This document shows positions 1 to 7,584 of a stretch of 64,000 nt of DNA, one piece after another. Made by a program: the position numbers and the translations under genes. The stretch covers positions 170,279-234,278 of the forward strand of contig NZ_VRSW01000003.1 in assembly GCF_008017445.1 (NCBI RefSeq), given 5' to 3'. The notes below the pieces were generated by a model. That model was not told where the DNA came from. It saw only the letters and a list, made by a program, of their open reading frames with translations, and ran no database searches. How positions within the stretch are numbered: the stretch's first letter is position 1; every line of letters starts with the position of its first letter. Source of the stretch: Microbacterium mitrae (GTDB taxonomy: Bacteria; Actinomycetota; Actinomycetes; Actinomycetales; Microbacteriaceae).

Positions 1-1623
1 CGCAACGCCTTGTGTGTGGATTCCCCGGACGACCTTGGTGGCGACGATCTTCGCATCACGTCGGCCGGTCAGACGAGGCGCGGAGCGCGTGGCGCGCACG
101 GTCGTCAGTCACAACGTAACGTCATCGGCTTCGACAACGTTGATCTTCGCGGGGAACTGGCAGCGGAGCTCGCTTCGACTGAGGTGGCTTTGGTGCGACT
201 GAATGAAAGCAGCGCCGGAATCGCACGCGAACTCCAGGAACTGGAAGCGAAGCGGTCGGCATTTCAGCGCGTACTGGAGACGAACTGGTCGGAGATTGAC
301 CTAGCGGGCGTCACCGCGGAGCAGGCTGAGCTGGAGAAGCGTCGCAACGACATCCGTGACAACAATGACGTCTTGGCGGCACTTGATCAGCAGATCATTG
401 ATCTGGAAACGAATCTGGACGAGACACAACGTCAGCGGCATGCAAGCGCTGAATCGGTGACGCGACTGGACTTGAGACATGCGGAACTCGTCGACATCGA
501 AGACCGGATAAACCCGGCTCTCACCTTTGCTGATTCTGATGACACGATCGTGTTGCGCGACGACTTGGTGGCAGGCCTTGACCGTATCTGGGACTCGCTC
601 GTCGTTGGCGATCCTGTGACACCTGCCACGTTTGATCGCTATGCGTTGCGTATCGCGGATGTACTTAAAGAGCGAGTGGCTCAGGCGCAAACCGAGGTAG
701 CTCGGATGACTCAGCACATCGAAGGCATTTTCCGCCGGTATCTGGCGCAATGGCCGGAGCCGAACCTGATGGCGACCGTCGACTTCTACGATGACTTTGC
801 GGCGATTCTCGCATCGATCGTGGAGTCAGGTTTGCGTGAGCGTCGCGACGAGTGGCGCCGTCGTTTGTTGCAATGGAGCGGTGAGCACCTGCAGCAGCTG
901 GCGACTTCGTTGACGACTGCGGTGGAGGACATCGAGAACCGCCTCTATCCGATTAACCAGATTCTTCGCGATTTGCCGTTCGGCGCGACAGATGACCGGC
1001 TGCAGATCGATCTTCGCAAGCTTTCGTCAGAGGCCGTGACAAGGTTCCGCAAGGAACTGACAGCGCATGCACGAATTGCGACGACCGGGCTGGACGAAGA
1101 AGCATTGGAGAAGCGGTTCAAAGACCTGCAACGATTCATGGCGCAGATCAGGCGGAAGGATGACTTACGTCTTCCCCGCAACCTCATGGATCGTGCAGAC
1201 CGTGATCGACTGCTTGATGTACGTCGTCATGTTGAAATCACTGCGCAACGTGTGGATGGGGACGGTGAGGTGCTGAGCGTGTACAGCACGTTGCGTGGCA
1301 AGAGCGGCGGCGAGATGCAGGAGCTGATCGCTTTCATCGTCGGAAGCGCTCTGCGGTTTCAGCTCGGCGACCAGGAGCGTTCGCGACCAACGTTCGCACC
1401 CGTGTTCCTCGACGAGGGTTTCATCAAGGCTGATGGCCAGTTCACGGGTCGAGCGGTTCAGGCGTGGCGCAAGCTCGGCTTCCAGTTGATTGTGGGTGCC
1501 CCGATCGACAAAGCTCCGGCGCTGGAGGCTCACGCCGAGTTGGTGGTGATGGTTACGAAAAACCTGACCACGCACCGCTCCTACATCGCCGATATTCGCC
1601 GACATGACGACGTGACACCATGA
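1..1623 (+). CDS. jetC: Wadjet JetC, SMC-like ATPase (C-terminal half, 5' truncated by window edge)
   Basis: JetC is the SMC-type ATPase of the Wadjet complex, which extrudes plasmid DNA loops until JetD cuts them. About 540 residues are visible and the frame is open to base 1, so the N-terminal P-loop lies outside the window; family members are usually about 1,100 residues. The first ~250 residues are charged and heptad-like, as expected of the returning coiled coil. An ABC signature (KSGGE, near nt 1300) and a Walker B (PVFLDEGF, near nt 1400) follow, then a C-terminal region typical of SbcC/MukB-like ATPases. The stop overlaps jetD by 4 bp (ATGA), implying translational coupling. jetA and jetB should lie to the left. 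The assignment rests mainly on the JetD neighbour plus the SMC-type C-terminus. Confidence 0.85.
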   Translation, partial: RNALCVDSPDDLGGDDLRITSAGQTRRGARGAHGRQSQRNVIGFDNVDLRGELAAELASTEVALVRLNESSAGIARELQELEAKRSAFQRVLETNWSEIDLAGVTAEQAELEKRRNDIRDNNDVLAALDQQIIDLETNLDETQRQRHASAESVTRLDLRHAELVDIEDRINPALTFADSDDTIVLRDDLVAGLDRIWDSLVVGDPVTPATFDRYALRIADVLKERVAQAQTEVARMTQHIEGIFRRYLAQWPEPNLMATVDFYDDFAAILASIVESGLRERRDEWRRRLLQWSGEHLQQLATSLTTAVEDIENRLYPINQILRDLPFGATDDRLQIDLRKLSSEAVTRFRKELTAHARIATTGLDEEALEKRFKDLQRFMAQIRRKDDLRLPRNLMDRADRDRLLDVRRHVEITAQRVDGDGEVLSVYSTLRGKSGGEMQELIAFIVGSALRFQLGDQERSRPTFAPVFLDEGFIKADGQFTGRAVQAWRKLGFQLIVGAPIDKAPALEAHAELVVMVTKNLTTHRSYIADIRRHDDVTP

Positions 1624-2801
1624 AGTCGTCAGCCGAGTTCGAGCGCGATGTGACACGACGTCTCGAACGATCGTGGGCGGAGGAGCTCGTGGGGCCGACG
1701 GGGGATTGGCCGCGGAAGTTCCCACTCGGGTTGGAGTCGGCGGACGTGCTCGGCGCGGACTTCGGGAGCTTCGTCGGCCAGATTGATGCGTGGCGACGCT
1801 ATGCCCGTGAGCGAGGGTTGACGCTTCATGAGACCGGCAGGCGGGTGGGCGCGGTGACGCATCGTATTCCGTCGCACGTAACGGTGGAGGACCCGGGTGA
1901 GGCGGCGGCACTTGTCGGCTCTGGCTGGCCGGAGCGGTTGGCGCGAGGCGCCGTGCGTGTTCGGGAGGTGGGGGCGAGGTTCCCCGCGTTTAACGGGGTC
2001 GCTCGTCTCGTGCGCGCGACGGACTCCTACACCGATACCGATTTTGACCTGCTGCTGAACGCAGGAGAGTGGTTCCGCGAGAACACGGCTCAAGGGCTCA
2101 CTCCCCGTCAGGTGCCGATCGAAGGGTTCCACGCAAAGTGGCTCAACACGAGCCAGCACCTGGTCGCGATGCTCGCAGGGCAAGACAGCCTTGGAGTGGA
2201 ACCAAAGCATCCGGGACGAATTCACTTCAGCTACCTTGACCCGGAGTACTTAGCAACGGGTACTCGTCGGCACGATAGCGCGACGGTGGGTGACAGCGTG
2301 ATGCCGGCGTACCACCCACGAGTGGTGATCATTTCCGAGAACAAAGACACCGCGATCTTTTTCCCACAGGTGCCGGGTGGTATCAGCGTGGAAGGTGTCG
2401 GGCGCGGAGCACGTGCGATCGCATCGTTCGATTGGATCAAGAGCGCGCCCGCGGTCATCTACTGGGGCGACATGGACGCCGATGGGCTCGAGATCCTCAA
2501 TGAGTTCCGCGCGGCGGGAGTCCCCGCAACATCGATCCTGATGGATCAGGATGCGTTCGACGAGTGGGAGCGATTCGGAACCAACGTTGACTCGCGCGGC
2601 CTGGCACTATCTGGGCGCAAGCCGCGCGACGTGCCACACCTTATCCGGGAGCGGGAGTTGTACCTCGCGCTCGTGGATGCGGAGTGGCCACGAGTGAGGC
2701 GCATTGAGCAGGAGCGAATCCCGCTCGACATCGCTTTGCGGGAGGTCGAGCGGGTGACATCCCATGTCGGATCCGAAAATCTGCGGCATCGCGCTGACTA
2801 G
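1620..2801 (+). CDS. jetD: Wadjet JetD nuclease (DUF3322/DUF2220, TOPRIM-like)
   Basis: JetD is the topoisomerase VI-like nuclease subunit of Wadjet and cleaves circular DNA trapped by the JetABC motor. The protein is 393 residues, normal for the family. The N-terminal ~190 residues match the DUF3322 type and the C-terminal ~200 the DUF2220/TOPRIM type. The metal-binding set is present: a Glu in ISENKDTA (about residue 240) and the acidic cluster in YWGDMDADG (about residue 285). It appears intact. Its ATG lies inside the jetC stop. It is the last gene of the operon, because degraded transposon sequence follows directly. Confidence 0.88.
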   Translation: MKSSAEFERDVTRRLERSWAEELVGPTGDWPRKFPLGLESADVLGADFGSFVGQIDAWRRYARERGLTLHETGRRVGAVTHRIPSHVTVEDPGEAAALVGSGWPERLARGAVRVREVGARFPAFNGVARLVRATDSYTDTDFDLLLNAGEWFRENTAQGLTPRQVPIEGFHAKWLNTSQHLVAMLAGQDSLGVEPKHPGRIHFSYLDPEYLATGTRRHDSATVGDSVMPAYHPRVVIISENKDTAIFFPQVPGGISVEGVGRGARAIASFDWIKSAPAVIYWGDMDADGLEILNEFRAAGVPATSILMDQDAFDEWERFGTNVDSRGLALSGRKPRDVPHLIRERELYLALVDAEWPRVRRIEQERIPLDIALREVERVTSHVGSENLRHRAD

Positions 2802-2839
2802 TTGTTCTTCCCTTCTTGAACCGTCCTGGGCTCTGTTCA

Positions 2840-3656
2840 GGTGTCTATGTGTGCGCCGGTTTGGTGATCTCTGATTGTTAGCGGGCGGCTTTGGTGGCTG
2901 TTGCGGGCGTAGCCGAGGGCTCTGTGGAGGCGGTCGTTGTCCCGCCAGCGCACCCAAGCCATGGTTGTTCGGAACGCGACCTCGGTCGCGGAGGGTCATG
3001 CTGGGCGGGCGTTCTGCCTTGTAGAGCCCATCCAGGGCGTCAGCGAGGCGATGTAGTAGCTGTCGTCGACGGTGCCAACTGAACCGGTGATTTGAGCTTC
3101 GGCCAGGCACTCGAATTATCGACCTGAGACGCATTGGCTTCCTCGGTCGGAGTCATAGGCCAGCCCGTCGAGTGGGTGCTCTCTCGCGGACGGGAGTGCG
3201 TGTTCGAGTGCTTTCACCGGGAGGTCTTCGGTGCGCATTTCGGTGCGAGTCGAACAGCCGAAGATCTTCCGATTGAACACCTCCGTGACGAGCGCAGGGC
3301 AACATCAACCTGACGTGATGCGGACGGAGGTGGTATCCGCGACCGAGGGCCGGTTCGGTCGATCGGTGCCGAAGCGCAGCTTGACGAGATTCGCACTATC
3401 GTCCGGGGCTCGCGCGGGATCGTCGTGCGTGGTGTTCGGCCACGTGTCACGCCGACAAGACCAGCCCTCGGCATGAGGCGAGGGATGTGCTCGCGACCAA
3501 CGCGCCAGCCTTCCCGGGGTGCATGAGATGCCACATCTTCCTGGCCCCATGAACGCGAACTTGCGCGTAGAGGCGAGTGATGACGGGGATCATCCTTTGG
3601 CCAATAAGCCAGCCCCGGAACCACCCCTCACCAACCCAAAGCAAAACCCCCGCCAT
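2840..3656 (-). pseudogene. Degraded IS3-family transposase (OrfB/integrase core remnant)
   Basis: No intact frame exists, but reading the minus strand across frames gives ordered IS3-type OrfB pieces. From 5' to 3' these are GARKMWHLM and GREHIPRLM (N-terminal HTH-like region, about 3440–3560), NRPSVADTTSVRITSG (first catalytic Asp region, about 3310–3360), YDSDRGSQCVSG (second Asp, about 3125–3165), GLYKAE (near the catalytic Glu, about 3030) and WRDNDRLHRALGY (C-terminal motif, about 2905–2950). Frameshifts and stops separate them, and no terminal inverted repeats were found. It is a dead insertion between Wadjet and the tRNA-Phe-derived repeat, consistent with an old accessory region. Confidence 0.8.
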
Positions 3657-3747
3657 GTAGAAGCTAGGCGATGGCTTCTGGGATCACTGTAATGATGATC
3701 CTTGTGGCTCCGACCGGCATCGATCCGGTGACCTTTCGATTTTCAGT
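3638..3747. repeat. tRNA-Phe-derived attachment-site copy A
   Basis: This 110-bp segment nearly repeats 10614–10723. It holds the 3' 43 nt of tRNA-Phe (from the anticodon loop to the discriminator base, minus strand) plus 67 bp beyond it, including the tRNA terminator. One arm of that terminator has decayed here. To the right of the shared core, copies A and B continue similarly (TTGGATGC...GTGGG) while the intact tRNA diverges. This is the pattern expected of attachment sites left by tandem site-specific integrations into one tRNA gene. Confidence 0.85.
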
Positions 3748-3945
3748 TGGATGCTGTGGGCTTTTGGGTATCGATTGGCCGAGGTTTGCGGCGGAATCAC
3801 GCGGATCCGGTCATGGTTGGCGCCATTCGGACCTGGTGGTTTCATCCGGGCTACCGGCACCTGACCGACACGTTCTGGATGATCTAACGTCTCTTTGGCC
3901 AAATCCCTTGATGGGAGTGGAACCTATCGCCGCTCCGAGCTCGTG

Positions 3946-4404
3946 CTATACGCTAGACGCTGGATCGGCGTCGTCCGCTTCCGGTGAGCTCTCGGTGATT
4001 TTCATATCGCCGGGGCGTACGAAGTCGAGTAGCGGGCCGGGACGGTTCAGGCGGGCAGCGCTTGAAGTTAGATACTCTCGCAGATACGGAAAAAGTGCCA
4101 TAAAGCCGACACGCTCGGCGAAGTCGATGCGGACGTCCTGGGGGATTTCGGCATCCAAATCGAGCGTGTAGATCGCGCCCAGCTCGAACAGGTAGTCCGT
4201 TGAGGGCGTTTCGACAACGAAGCGAAAGCGATCTTCAAGCTCGCGGCCTTCGGTGCGCTCGGCGTAGCCCAGATTGAAGTTGACCGCTGACGCTTCCAAG
4301 TCGTCATAGGACTTCGCCCGGGAGCCTGTTTCATAGACGCGAATCTGGCTAAGCGACACATGTTCGACGAGTTCTGCCGTCGAGTCAATCGTGTATGAAC
4401 TCAT
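3946..4404 (-). CDS. SecB-like chaperone of a toxin–antitoxin–chaperone (TAC) module
   Basis: This 152-residue protein has the SecB fold signature in its C-terminal half: ERVGFMALFPYLREYLTSSAARLNRPG closely follows the layout of Rv1957, the SecB-like chaperone of the M. tuberculosis HigBA TAC system (FALYPYIREYVYDLTGRLA...P in the relative). The N-terminal half (YTIDSTAELVEHVSLSQIRV) fits the strand-rich part of the family. In TAC modules the chaperone binds a C-terminal tag on the antitoxin and protects it from proteolysis. It is the third gene of a three-gene minus-strand set, 6 bp after the HTH gene, so co-transcription is likely. A role in general protein export cannot be excluded, but the neighbours favour TAC. 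Confidence 0.7.
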   Translation of the reverse strand: MSSYTIDSTAELVEHVSLSQIRVYETGSRAKSYDDLEASAVNFNLGYAERTEGRELEDRFRFVVETPSTDYLFELGAIYTLDLDAEIPQDVRIDFAERVGFMALFPYLREYLTSSAARLNRPGPLLDFVRPGDMKITESSPEADDADPASSV

Positions 4405-4410
4405 GGTGCG

Positions 4411-4812
4411 TTACGCTGCCATCGCGAAATCGGTTCGTTTCGCCGATTGGAGACCCATCTCGACGCGGACCTGCTTCGAGCGGTTCAGGTTGGCGCCTGG
4501 TGTCCGGAATCGCGGCTGCCACCGTGCGTCGTTGAATGCAGTGTCCTGCGGTTCGACATGGTGTGTAATCGTGGCGCAGAGCGCGTGCGCGTATCGGCGC
4601 ACGGTGGAAAGCTTAGGATCCGTCTCCGATTCGAACGCAGATACGCTCGCCTGAGAGACGCCAAGCAACTCACCAAGCTCCGTTTGGCTGAGTCCGCGGT
4701 CTTCCCGGATCTGGCGCAGCATTGCGAGCATCGCAAGGTCTGCTTCCATGTTGAGACGCGCAATCTGCTCGCGCGGAGTCTCCTCATCAAATCCAAGGTC
4801 GTCATCGTTCAT
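4411..4812 (-). CDS. higA: HigA-type antitoxin, XRE-family HTH
   Basis: The protein has 133 residues from the chosen ATG at 4812. That start sits 7 nt after GGAGGT; an ATG 15 bp upstream has no ribosome site of its own. The core, DRGLSQTELGELLGVSQASVSAFESETDPKLSTVRRYA, is a textbook XRE/Cro helix-turn-helix. About 45 residues follow, including ARWQPRF. This lies where the chaperone-addiction tail sits in TAC antitoxins, though its role here is inferred. The gene stands between a RelE/HigB-like frame and a SecB-like gene, the order seen in Rv1955–Rv1957. It probably represses its own operon. Confidence 0.75.
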   Translation of the reverse strand: MNDDDLGFDEETPREQIARLNMEADLAMLAMLRQIREDRGLSQTELGELLGVSQASVSAFESETDPKLSTVRRYAHALCATITHHVEPQDTAFNDARWQPRFRTPGANLNRSKQVRVEMGLQSAKRTDFAMAA

Positions 4813-4844
4813 GATGTCTACCTCCATAGACTGGAGCTTATATC

Positions 4845-5366
4845 TTACATCACGGTGGCGCCACCCCAGTTGGTCGAGCGCCCCTCGTAGTAGTGGTCAC
4901 GAGCAATCTGCAAGGCGACATCCTGCGCGGCGTTCGGGTCCTGACCCGGCTCGATCGCCTTCTCGTGGACGTGGAGTCCGACGATCGTAGAGCCGTGAGG
5001 CGGGCGCTGAAGTGAGGTGGGTTCGGAATGGTAGATGCGCACCTGTGCTGTCAGATCCTCGCCGTAGTCGGTCCCGCTACGTACTTCGTACACGTCAATG
5101 TCGGTGACCGTGTGCATCGGCCCCTTGATGTGTCGTACGGGGGTGAGTGTGCCGTTCTTGAGTGCCACGAGTCGCGCGCGAGTTTCGCCCCGCAACCGTT
5201 CGCGATCTATTTCAGGCATGCTGATACCGTCGATCACAGCCCGGACTGCCGGCCAAACTGCCGTGTAGGCGGATGCGGCGCCGCCGTACCAGTGGTAGCT
5301 AATCGGGCGGAAGGGGGGCTGAGTGCAGATCGACGATGATCCGTCGCCGTCCGGGGAAACTGGCAT
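4845..5366 (-). CDS. Putative HigB/RelE-like toxin of the TAC module
   Basis: This 173-residue protein starts at ATG 5366; a longer in-frame extension upstream has no support. It occupies the toxin position, first of the three genes. The region from about residue 75 to the end follows a HigB/RelE layout: ARLVALKNG, then VRHIKGP, then DVYEVRSG, a strand QVRIYH, then STIVGLHVHEKAI and a closing helix NAAQDVALQIARDHY. In HigB proteins the equivalent blocks are the helix, core strands and terminal Lys-rich segment of a ribosome-dependent mRNA endonuclease. The first ~60 residues and the insert between strands are unusual, and overall similarity is weak. Function is inferred from position plus this layout. 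Confidence 0.5.
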   Translation of the reverse strand: MPVSPDGDGSSSICTQPPFRPISYHWYGGAASAYTAVWPAVRAVIDGISMPEIDRERLRGETRARLVALKNGTLTPVRHIKGPMHTVTDIDVYEVRSGTDYGEDLTAQVRIYHSEPTSLQRPPHGSTIVGLHVHEKAIEPGQDPNAAQDVALQIARDHYYEGRSTNWGGATVM

Positions 5367-5475
5367 GTCGTCAATCCTAAGTGGCTTCGCCGACACCGAC
5401 CGGGGGTCTGCTGAAGGTTTGGTTGGCTCCTGCCCGCGATCTGTGAGGAGGGTGGGGACGGAATGATTGCCCGTG

Positions 5476-5526
5476 ATGAGGTATTCGGAAGAGTTCAAAC
5501 GGGATGCGGCCGACTTGGCCACGCAA
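5476..5526 (+). pseudogene. Fragment of IS3-family OrfA
   Basis: The translation MRYSEEFKRDAADLA matches the characteristic start of IS3-family OrfA (YSEEFKRDAV...). After about 17 residues the frame continues into unrelated sequence, so only a stump remains. It lies on the opposite strand to the OrfB remnant near 3 kb and is probably from a separate insertion. The rest of 5367–5720 shows no supportable gene. Confidence 0.55.
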
Positions 5527-5720
5527 AAGACAAGCCCGAGTCGACCCAACCTTCAGCAGACCCATGTGTGGTCGGCGGGGGACGGACCGCAGTACGGCAC
5601 GGCAGGTTGTCGCCTGAGCCTCTGCCGTTGTTGCCACGCGGATTCAATGAGATCCCCCTCATGTTCCTCGAACGAAGGAGCGGCGGTGCATAGGGTTGTT
5701 GTCAAAGGAAAGGCAGCGCA

Positions 5721-5996
5721 ATGAGTGCATATGAACGTGACGAGATCGGTGCGGTAATGGTGTTGATGGCTTTGCGACAGCTACTGCGAGCCACTCCTGA
5801 ACCGGATGACGGGCAGGTTGTCGACGAGGTCGATGACGTCATTAGTGCGTTAGTGCGCGATATTCACCTCAGCGAAGAAGAAGTGGATCAGTCCTGGAAG
5901 ATGGGTGGTTCCGAGTGGCTGACGGCGCTTGGCCTGAAGCTCTGGCCGGGAGAAGAAATGGTTCGTATCGTCAGCCGGGCAAAGCTCCTGTCTTGA
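5721..5996 (+). CDS. Small acidic hypothetical protein
   Basis: A 91-residue protein with a good ribosome site (AAAGGAAAGG, about 9 nt before ATG 5721). It is acidic and helix-rich (DDGQVVDEVDDVISALVRDIHLSEEEVDQSW), has no membrane segment or signal peptide, and was not recognised. It stands alone between the TAC module and attachment-site copy B, so it is island cargo of unknown role. One copy of the CGGAACC-type motif (GGTTCCG, near 5908) lies inside it, one of only two seen between 2.8 and 10.6 kb. Confidence 0.55.
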   Translation: MSAYERDEIGAVMVLMALRQLLRATPEPDDGQVVDEVDDVISALVRDIHLSEEEVDQSWKMGGSEWLTALGLKLWPGEEMVRIVSRAKLLS

Positions 5997-6366
5997 GCAG
6001 AGAGTGGCAATCCCTGCAGAACCATCCGGAGTAGGCACAGAACCGATCAGCTCAGAGCAACAAGCGGCCTGATGTTCGGCATCGCATCGGCTTCCGGCGA
6101 TCTCGCGGGGATCTTCTCGTTGCATTTGATGCACGGGCGGGATGTATCGTTCATGTCAGCTCCGCCGCCTTCGTGGGCTTGCACGAGACTACTTAGGGGG
6201 CCCGACGTTGAGAATCGGCACAGAACTGCCACAGTGCCACGGCCAGTTGCATGCGCGATGCACAGCTAGAGGAGCGAATCGCTCAACTCAACTCACCTCA
6301 GCTCTGCGAGGTGACCGAGTGAAGCCGGCGGCGTGAACACGTCGCAGCTCCAACCCTCACCAACCC
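5997..6366. other. Island spacer without a convincing gene
   Basis: Nothing well supported was found. A 35-codon minus-strand frame (6047–6154; MNDTSRPCIKCNEK...) has a GGCGGAG sequence in front of its ATG and a CxxC pair. It is too short and isolated to call. The right end carries CCCTCACCAACCC, also found just left of attachment copy A, so it is probably the end sequence of the integrated unit. Confidence 0.4.
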
Positions 6367-6476
6367 AAAGCAAAACCCCCGCCATATAGAAGCTACGCGG
6401 GGGTTTCTAGGATCACTGTAATGATGATCCTTGTGGCTCCGACCGGCATCGACCCGGTGACCGCGCGATTTTCAGT
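6367..6476. repeat. tRNA-Phe-derived attachment-site copy B
   Basis: The second displaced copy of the 110-bp tRNA-Phe 3'-end segment. It has a handful of substitutions relative to 10614–10723 (for example GACCCGG for GATCCGG, and CCGCGCG for CCTTTCG near the anticodon arm). The terminator arms are intact. It shares flanking sequence with copy A on both sides but not with the intact tRNA. It separates the TAC unit from the ATPase–partner unit. Confidence 0.85.
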
Positions 6477-6615
6477 TGGATGCGGTGGGGTAGTGGGTGC
6501 TCGATGGTCATCGTTTGCCGCGTGATTCCGAGGAAGTCGACATGGTCGGCCGTGGCCCGTGCGAGGTGGCTTCCGCAGTACTACCGGCACAGGGCCGGTA
6601 CGCAGCCACCGATTC

Positions 6616-7584
6616 TCAGGTACCTAGATGATCCGTGATGATGCCTATGAAGACAGTGTCTACCGTCCGTTGCTCGCCCCCTATCTCCACGGCCTTCTGG
6701 CCGACGGCGAAGTGGATGCGGTTTATGTTGGGCCTTAGCTTTGTGTGCCATTCGCAACGAACGCTCTGATCGCCAAACTGGAAGGTCCGCTCGGCCATCG
6801 CTGCGGCGTTCCTTCGTGTATTGCTATTCTCGGGCGACGCGGCAATCCCGAGCGAGCCCAGAGCGGACTGGCGTGCGGTCGTTTCGGTCTCGGATGCCCA
6901 TATCTCAAGAACCTCATCGTTGAGCGCTCCCAGATGCTGCATTAGGCCGGGTACCACCTCGTCGGCACTACCGCGTAGCGAGTTGGCTCTGCTCCACGCT
7001 GAAGGGTGGAACGTCAAGACGGGGAACATGCTTGAAGCATGTTCTTTCATCGCATCCAGACTGGCGCCGTACTCTTCCGCTACCGAGGCGCGCATTGCTC
7101 GAGCTCTGTTTCGCGCTTGCGTTGACTTGCTCGCAGTTTCGAACTCGAGAAAGAGTGCTGGCGCCGTGCACTGATCGCATTCGGTGGAGGGTGGGATCCA
7201 GCAAGCTGCGCGAGACTTCAAGGCCACTCGAGCCCCTTGGCCTGTGGCAGCAATATCTGTGGCGAGGCGGGAGGCGTTTTCTGGCGACCCCATCTCTGGC
7301 AGATACCTCGCCACAAGATGTTCGCACACAGCGCGCGCGCCAGAGGTGGCAGACAAACCGCGAGACGAGTACTGGCCGACTATTCGCCAGAAGTCGTTCT
7401 GCGCTATAGCGGTCGGAGGTGTACCCGCAAGTTCTTCGAGCGCGCGCAAGGTTGAGGGGCCGAGGCGAGGGCCTTTGTCTTCTGCGCACGCGAGCATGCG
7501 ATCCCAGAACGCGACGTCGGTGGCGCTTTCTACCGACGGTACAACGTACTCTGGGTCGAGCAGATGAATCGACGAATTAGGCAT
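6616..7584 (-). CDS. Unclassified partner of the DUF3696-type ATPase (candidate effector)
   Basis: A 322-residue protein from ATG 7584, whose start codon lies inside the end of the ATPase gene (8-bp overlap), so the two are translationally coupled. The first ~150 residues are helical. ECDQC (CxxC) near residue 145 suggests a small metal site or structural pair. The middle is Ala/Arg-rich helix. The last ~55 residues (CEWHTKLRPNINRIHF..., ending VFIGIITDHL) look like a compact strand-rich domain in the style of RelE/ParE-like toxins. That comparison is by eye and weak. Two-gene ATPase–effector pairs are common in defence islands, which is the main reason to suspect an effector role. No family was recognised. 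Confidence 0.6.
   Translation of the reverse strand: MPNSSIHLLDPEYVVPSVESATDVAFWDRMLACAEDKGPRLGPSTLRALEELAGTPPTAIAQNDFWRIVGQYSSRGLSATSGARAVCEHLVARYLPEMGSPENASRLATDIAATGQGARVALKSRAACWIPPSTECDQCTAPALFLEFETASKSTQARNRARAMRASVAEEYGASLDAMKEHASSMFPVLTFHPSAWSRANSLRGSADEVVPGLMQHLGALNDEVLEIWASETETTARQSALGSLGIAASPENSNTRRNAAAMAERTFQFGDQSVRCEWHTKLRPNINRIHFAVGQKAVEIGGEQRTVDTVFIGIITDHLGT

Noticed and set aside
3214-3624. 136-codon minus-strand frame as an intact gene
   Set aside because: It contains one in-frame stretch of the IS3 OrfB remnant, but neighbouring conserved pieces are in other frames, so it is part of a pseudogene.
3671-4171. 166-codon plus-strand frame over attachment copy A and the SecB-like gene
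   Set aside because: It begins inside the tRNA-derived repeat and runs antisense to a better-supported gene.
3705-6476. Partial tRNA-Phe sequences at 3705–3747 and 6434–6476 as tRNA genes
   Set aside because: They lack the acceptor 5' strand, the D-arm and half of the anticodon arm, so they cannot be tRNAs.
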